From the NCBI RefSeq assembly GCF_001598215.1, contig NZ_BCXJ01000003.1:310001-374000 (forward strand): a DNA stretch of 64,000 nt. Reading direction: 5' to 3'. Numbering within the stretch: position 1 is the first letter of the stretch; each line of letters starts with the position of its first letter. Both the position numbers and the translations under genes were made by a program. The notes under the pieces were generated by a model. The model was given only the letters and a program-made list of their open reading frames with translations. It was not told the DNA's origin and did not search any database. Below, one piece after another: positions 62,154-64,000 of this stretch. Source of the stretch: Shouchella clausii. Lineage in GTDB: Bacteria; Bacillota; Bacilli; Bacillales; Bacillaceae_D.

Positions 62154-63882
62154 CACAGTCGCTCTCCTCCCTTTCTAATGGACATGTTAGTTGGACAGAA
62201 GTGCCCTCACCAGCCACGCTATGGATGGATAACCCATAAGGCTGTCCATATTCCAGCTGAAACCGTTTATGGATGTTGGCCAACCCGATAGACTGCTCGA
62301 TATGTTGGTACTCTTCCTCACGTAGCTTCGCTTTTACCGCTTCTAGGCGCTCGCTGGTCATGCCTTTGCCGTTATCGTGTACAACGATCGTCAACACATC
62401 TTCCTTTTGCTGAATCGCGATATGCAGCCGATTGTCCTTTTTGTCAGGCATAAATCCATGGATCATGTAATTTTCCGCTAATGGTTGCAAACTAAACCTT
62501 AAGATACTGTCCATTAACAATGAGGAATCAACTACATATTCAACCGCGAGTGCATGTCGGTACCGTTGCTCCATTAATGCCATATACTGCTTCGTATGTT
62601 CCAATTCTTCGCCTAACGTAGCACTGCGGTTTTCCGACAAAGCGTACCGCATAATCGAAGCTAAATGAAACGTCATCGCTCCAGCATCAGTGGCACCTTC
62701 AATCACTGCTTTCATGCGGATCGCCTCCAGCGTATTATAGAGAAAATGAGGATTCATTTGCGCCTGCAGCGCCCTCATTTCAGCTTCTTGCTTTTTTAAT
62801 TCGAGTACATAGGATTTGTCGATATAGCGCTTTAACTCATCTAGCATCCGATTAAAATTCCCAGCAATCGAGCCTAGTTCATCTTTTTTATTTTGTAAGC
62901 TCATATCAATCCGCGCTGATAGATCCCCTTGCTCAACGAGCTGCATCGATGCTTCAATTCGTTGCATCCGCCTGGCGTAGCGACGCATAACGAAATAGCC
63001 AACGGCAACCGTGGCACACGCAACGGCTATTAATAATGCAATGGTGGCGTATACGAGGGAACTCAATTCCGTGATTTCAGACCGTGGCACCACCCCTACA
63101 TAGTAGAGACCTCTGTCTCCATCCTGCTCCACTTTGTAATAGAAAGTTTCGCCGTTTTTCACCATTTCTTTGTAAACGGGCCCTGAGTCCTCTTCTTGTG
63201 GCAATTCAAGCGGATCAGGCCTGTTGGCAAATAAAAGCGTTCCGTCTTCCTTATGCATTTGGAGTAAGCCGACATTGTTCGCAGACGCCACTGCTTGCCG
63301 CAATGCTTCGCTGCTATAATAGGCGGTAAGCTGGCCAATCCCAGTTGTTGAGGAACCATCATTAATGGGCCGAGTTAAGGTAATCGCTTGCTGCTCGCCC
63401 TCCTTTTGAATCCGATTCCAATTCGCATATTGAAACACATAAGCATATACTTGATCTGTTTCATAACTGGTCAAGGTGATGGCATCAATGGCGCCGTCTC
63501 CATAATAAAAGCCGCGCATAAACGATTCGACGTTGCTCGGCACAAATGAGCGCTGCAGTGAATATTGATCCAGTCTGTATTCCAAATACGTTTCAGGGTC
63601 ATTTTTTAATGCAACAGCTATCGACTCAACAAGCTCTGGATAAAAATACAATTCACGTAAGTGAGTCGCAAGCGAGCGTTCCCGTTCAGCCATATAAACA
63701 GCCAGAGCTTCGACTTGTTTTTCATTGGCTTCAAGGGATCTAGTTATGAAGTCATCGGCTACATATTTTGCGATCAGCACAACGAGCAAGCTAATAACAA
63801 GCAAAATTATAATGGAGTACATTGCTAAAATCCGGTTGAAAATTTGGTATCTTGCGCGGCTGCGCAGCCGTCTCCCTTTCAT
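62134..63882 (-). CDS. yesM: Sensor histidine kinase (YesM/LytS-type)
   Basis: A 582-aa kinase: one N-terminal membrane span (MYSIIILLVISLLVVLIAKYV), an extracellular Cache-like sensor (about 40-285), a second span (YATIALLIAVACATVAVGYFV), HAMP (RIEASMQLVEQGDLSARID), a His_kinase box (LRALQAQMNPHFLYNTLEAIR) and HATPase motifs (DNGKGM, GIGLANIHKRF). AAAGGTGG precedes ATG 63882. It senses an extracellular sugar, by analogy with the family, and signals to YesN. 63883-64000 holds the upstream region. Confidence 0.88.
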   Translation of the reverse strand: MKGRRLRSRARYQIFNRILAMYSIIILLVISLLVVLIAKYVADDFITRSLEANEKQVEALAVYMAERERSLATHLRELYFYPELVESIAVALKNDPETYLEYRLDQYSLQRSFVPSNVESFMRGFYYGDGAIDAITLTSYETDQVYAYVFQYANWNRIQKEGEQQAITLTRPINDGSSTTGIGQLTAYYSSEALRQAVASANNVGLLQMHKEDGTLLFANRPDPLELPQEEDSGPVYKEMVKNGETFYYKVEQDGDRGLYYVGVVPRSEITELSSLVYATIALLIAVACATVAVGYFVMRRYARRMQRIEASMQLVEQGDLSARIDMSLQNKKDELGSIAGNFNRMLDELKRYIDKSYVLELKKQEAEMRALQAQMNPHFLYNTLEAIRMKAVIEGATDAGAMTFHLASIMRYALSENRSATLGEELEHTKQYMALMEQRYRHALAVEYVVDSSLLMDSILRFSLQPLAENYMIHGFMPDKKDNRLHIAIQQKEDVLTIVVHDNGKGMTSERLEAVKAKLREEEYQHIEQSIGLANIHKRFQLEYGQPYGLSIHSVAGEGTSVQLTCPLEREESDCDASPAC

Positions 63883-64000
63883 CGCCAAACCACCTTTGAT
63901 TGCGAAAAAGCTTGGCAGAGCATGCTGCCCTCCAAGCCATTTCATTATCGTGTTTATGCCGCCACTGTTTGTTCCATTTTCGAAAACATTTTTTTACAGA

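Overview
The window looks like a chromosomal segment of an alkaliphilic, spore-forming Bacillaceae species. I infer a Shouchella/Alkalihalobacillus clausii-like organism from strong AGGAGG ribosome binding sites, frequent TTG and GTG starts, cre-like sites, B. subtilis-like gene sets (ykoGHIJ, yesMN/lplABC, yocH, ycsA, yjoB) and moderate GC. The species is an inference. I saw no rRNA, tRNA, CRISPR array or intact insertion sequence.

Layout. 1-3.5 kb: a D-galactonate catabolic operon (iclR-type regulator, PfkB-type sugar kinase, KDPGal aldolase, DgoD running off the left edge). 3.7-4.4 kb: a GDSL hydrolase. 4.5-16.4 kb: a glycoside-use region with GH3, an AraC regulator, a GPH sugar symporter behind two overlapping cre-like sites, a DHA2 multidrug exporter, GH1, and a GH2 gene broken by one in-frame TAA. 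16.7-24.1 kb: a NarL/DesK-type two-component pair on either side of a complete P450 system (two P450s, ferredoxin, ferredoxin reductase, SDR). 24.3-27.6 kb: a YjoB-like AAA+ ATPase, a GntR regulator, and a divergent tartrate/D-malate dehydrogenase. 27.8-37.5 kb: two small DUF2642-like (probable spore) proteins and a glycan island with six glycosyltransferases, a UDP-sugar dehydrogenase and an NDP-sugar epimerase. 37.7-45.0 kb: a compact nine-ORF minus-strand operon that I read as an undescribed RiPP-like pathway. 45.1-47.8 kb: an SLC13 transporter with a glycerate kinase. 48-51.6 kb: a YkoGH-like two-component system with two PepSY proteins. 51.8-55.4 kb: a SIS / GntR / hexapeptide-repeat module flanked by ~68-bp direct repeats. 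55.5-56.1 kb: a LysM-3D cell-wall protein. 56.2-63.9 kb: a YesM/YesN-LplABC-type sugar import operon ending in a ROK kinase.

The most interesting part is 37.7-45.0 kb. A 43-residue Cys-free, aromatic-free peptide gene lies behind a perfect 9-1-9 inverted repeat resembling Fur/Zur/PerR boxes. It is followed by two copies of a 21-nt self-complementary element. Then come, nearly gapless, a SPASM radical-SAM protein, a HemN-like radical-SAM protein, an alpha/beta hydrolase, a class I methyltransferase, a tautomerase-fold protein, a TsaA/TrmO-domain protein, an MFS exporter and a GNAT acetyltransferase, closed by a terminator. This suggests a metal-responsive pathway that tailors a ribosomal peptide and exports the product. 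The product is unknown.

Many start sites were chosen from ribosome-binding-site spacing and differ from the longest open frame. These choices are stated entry by entry.
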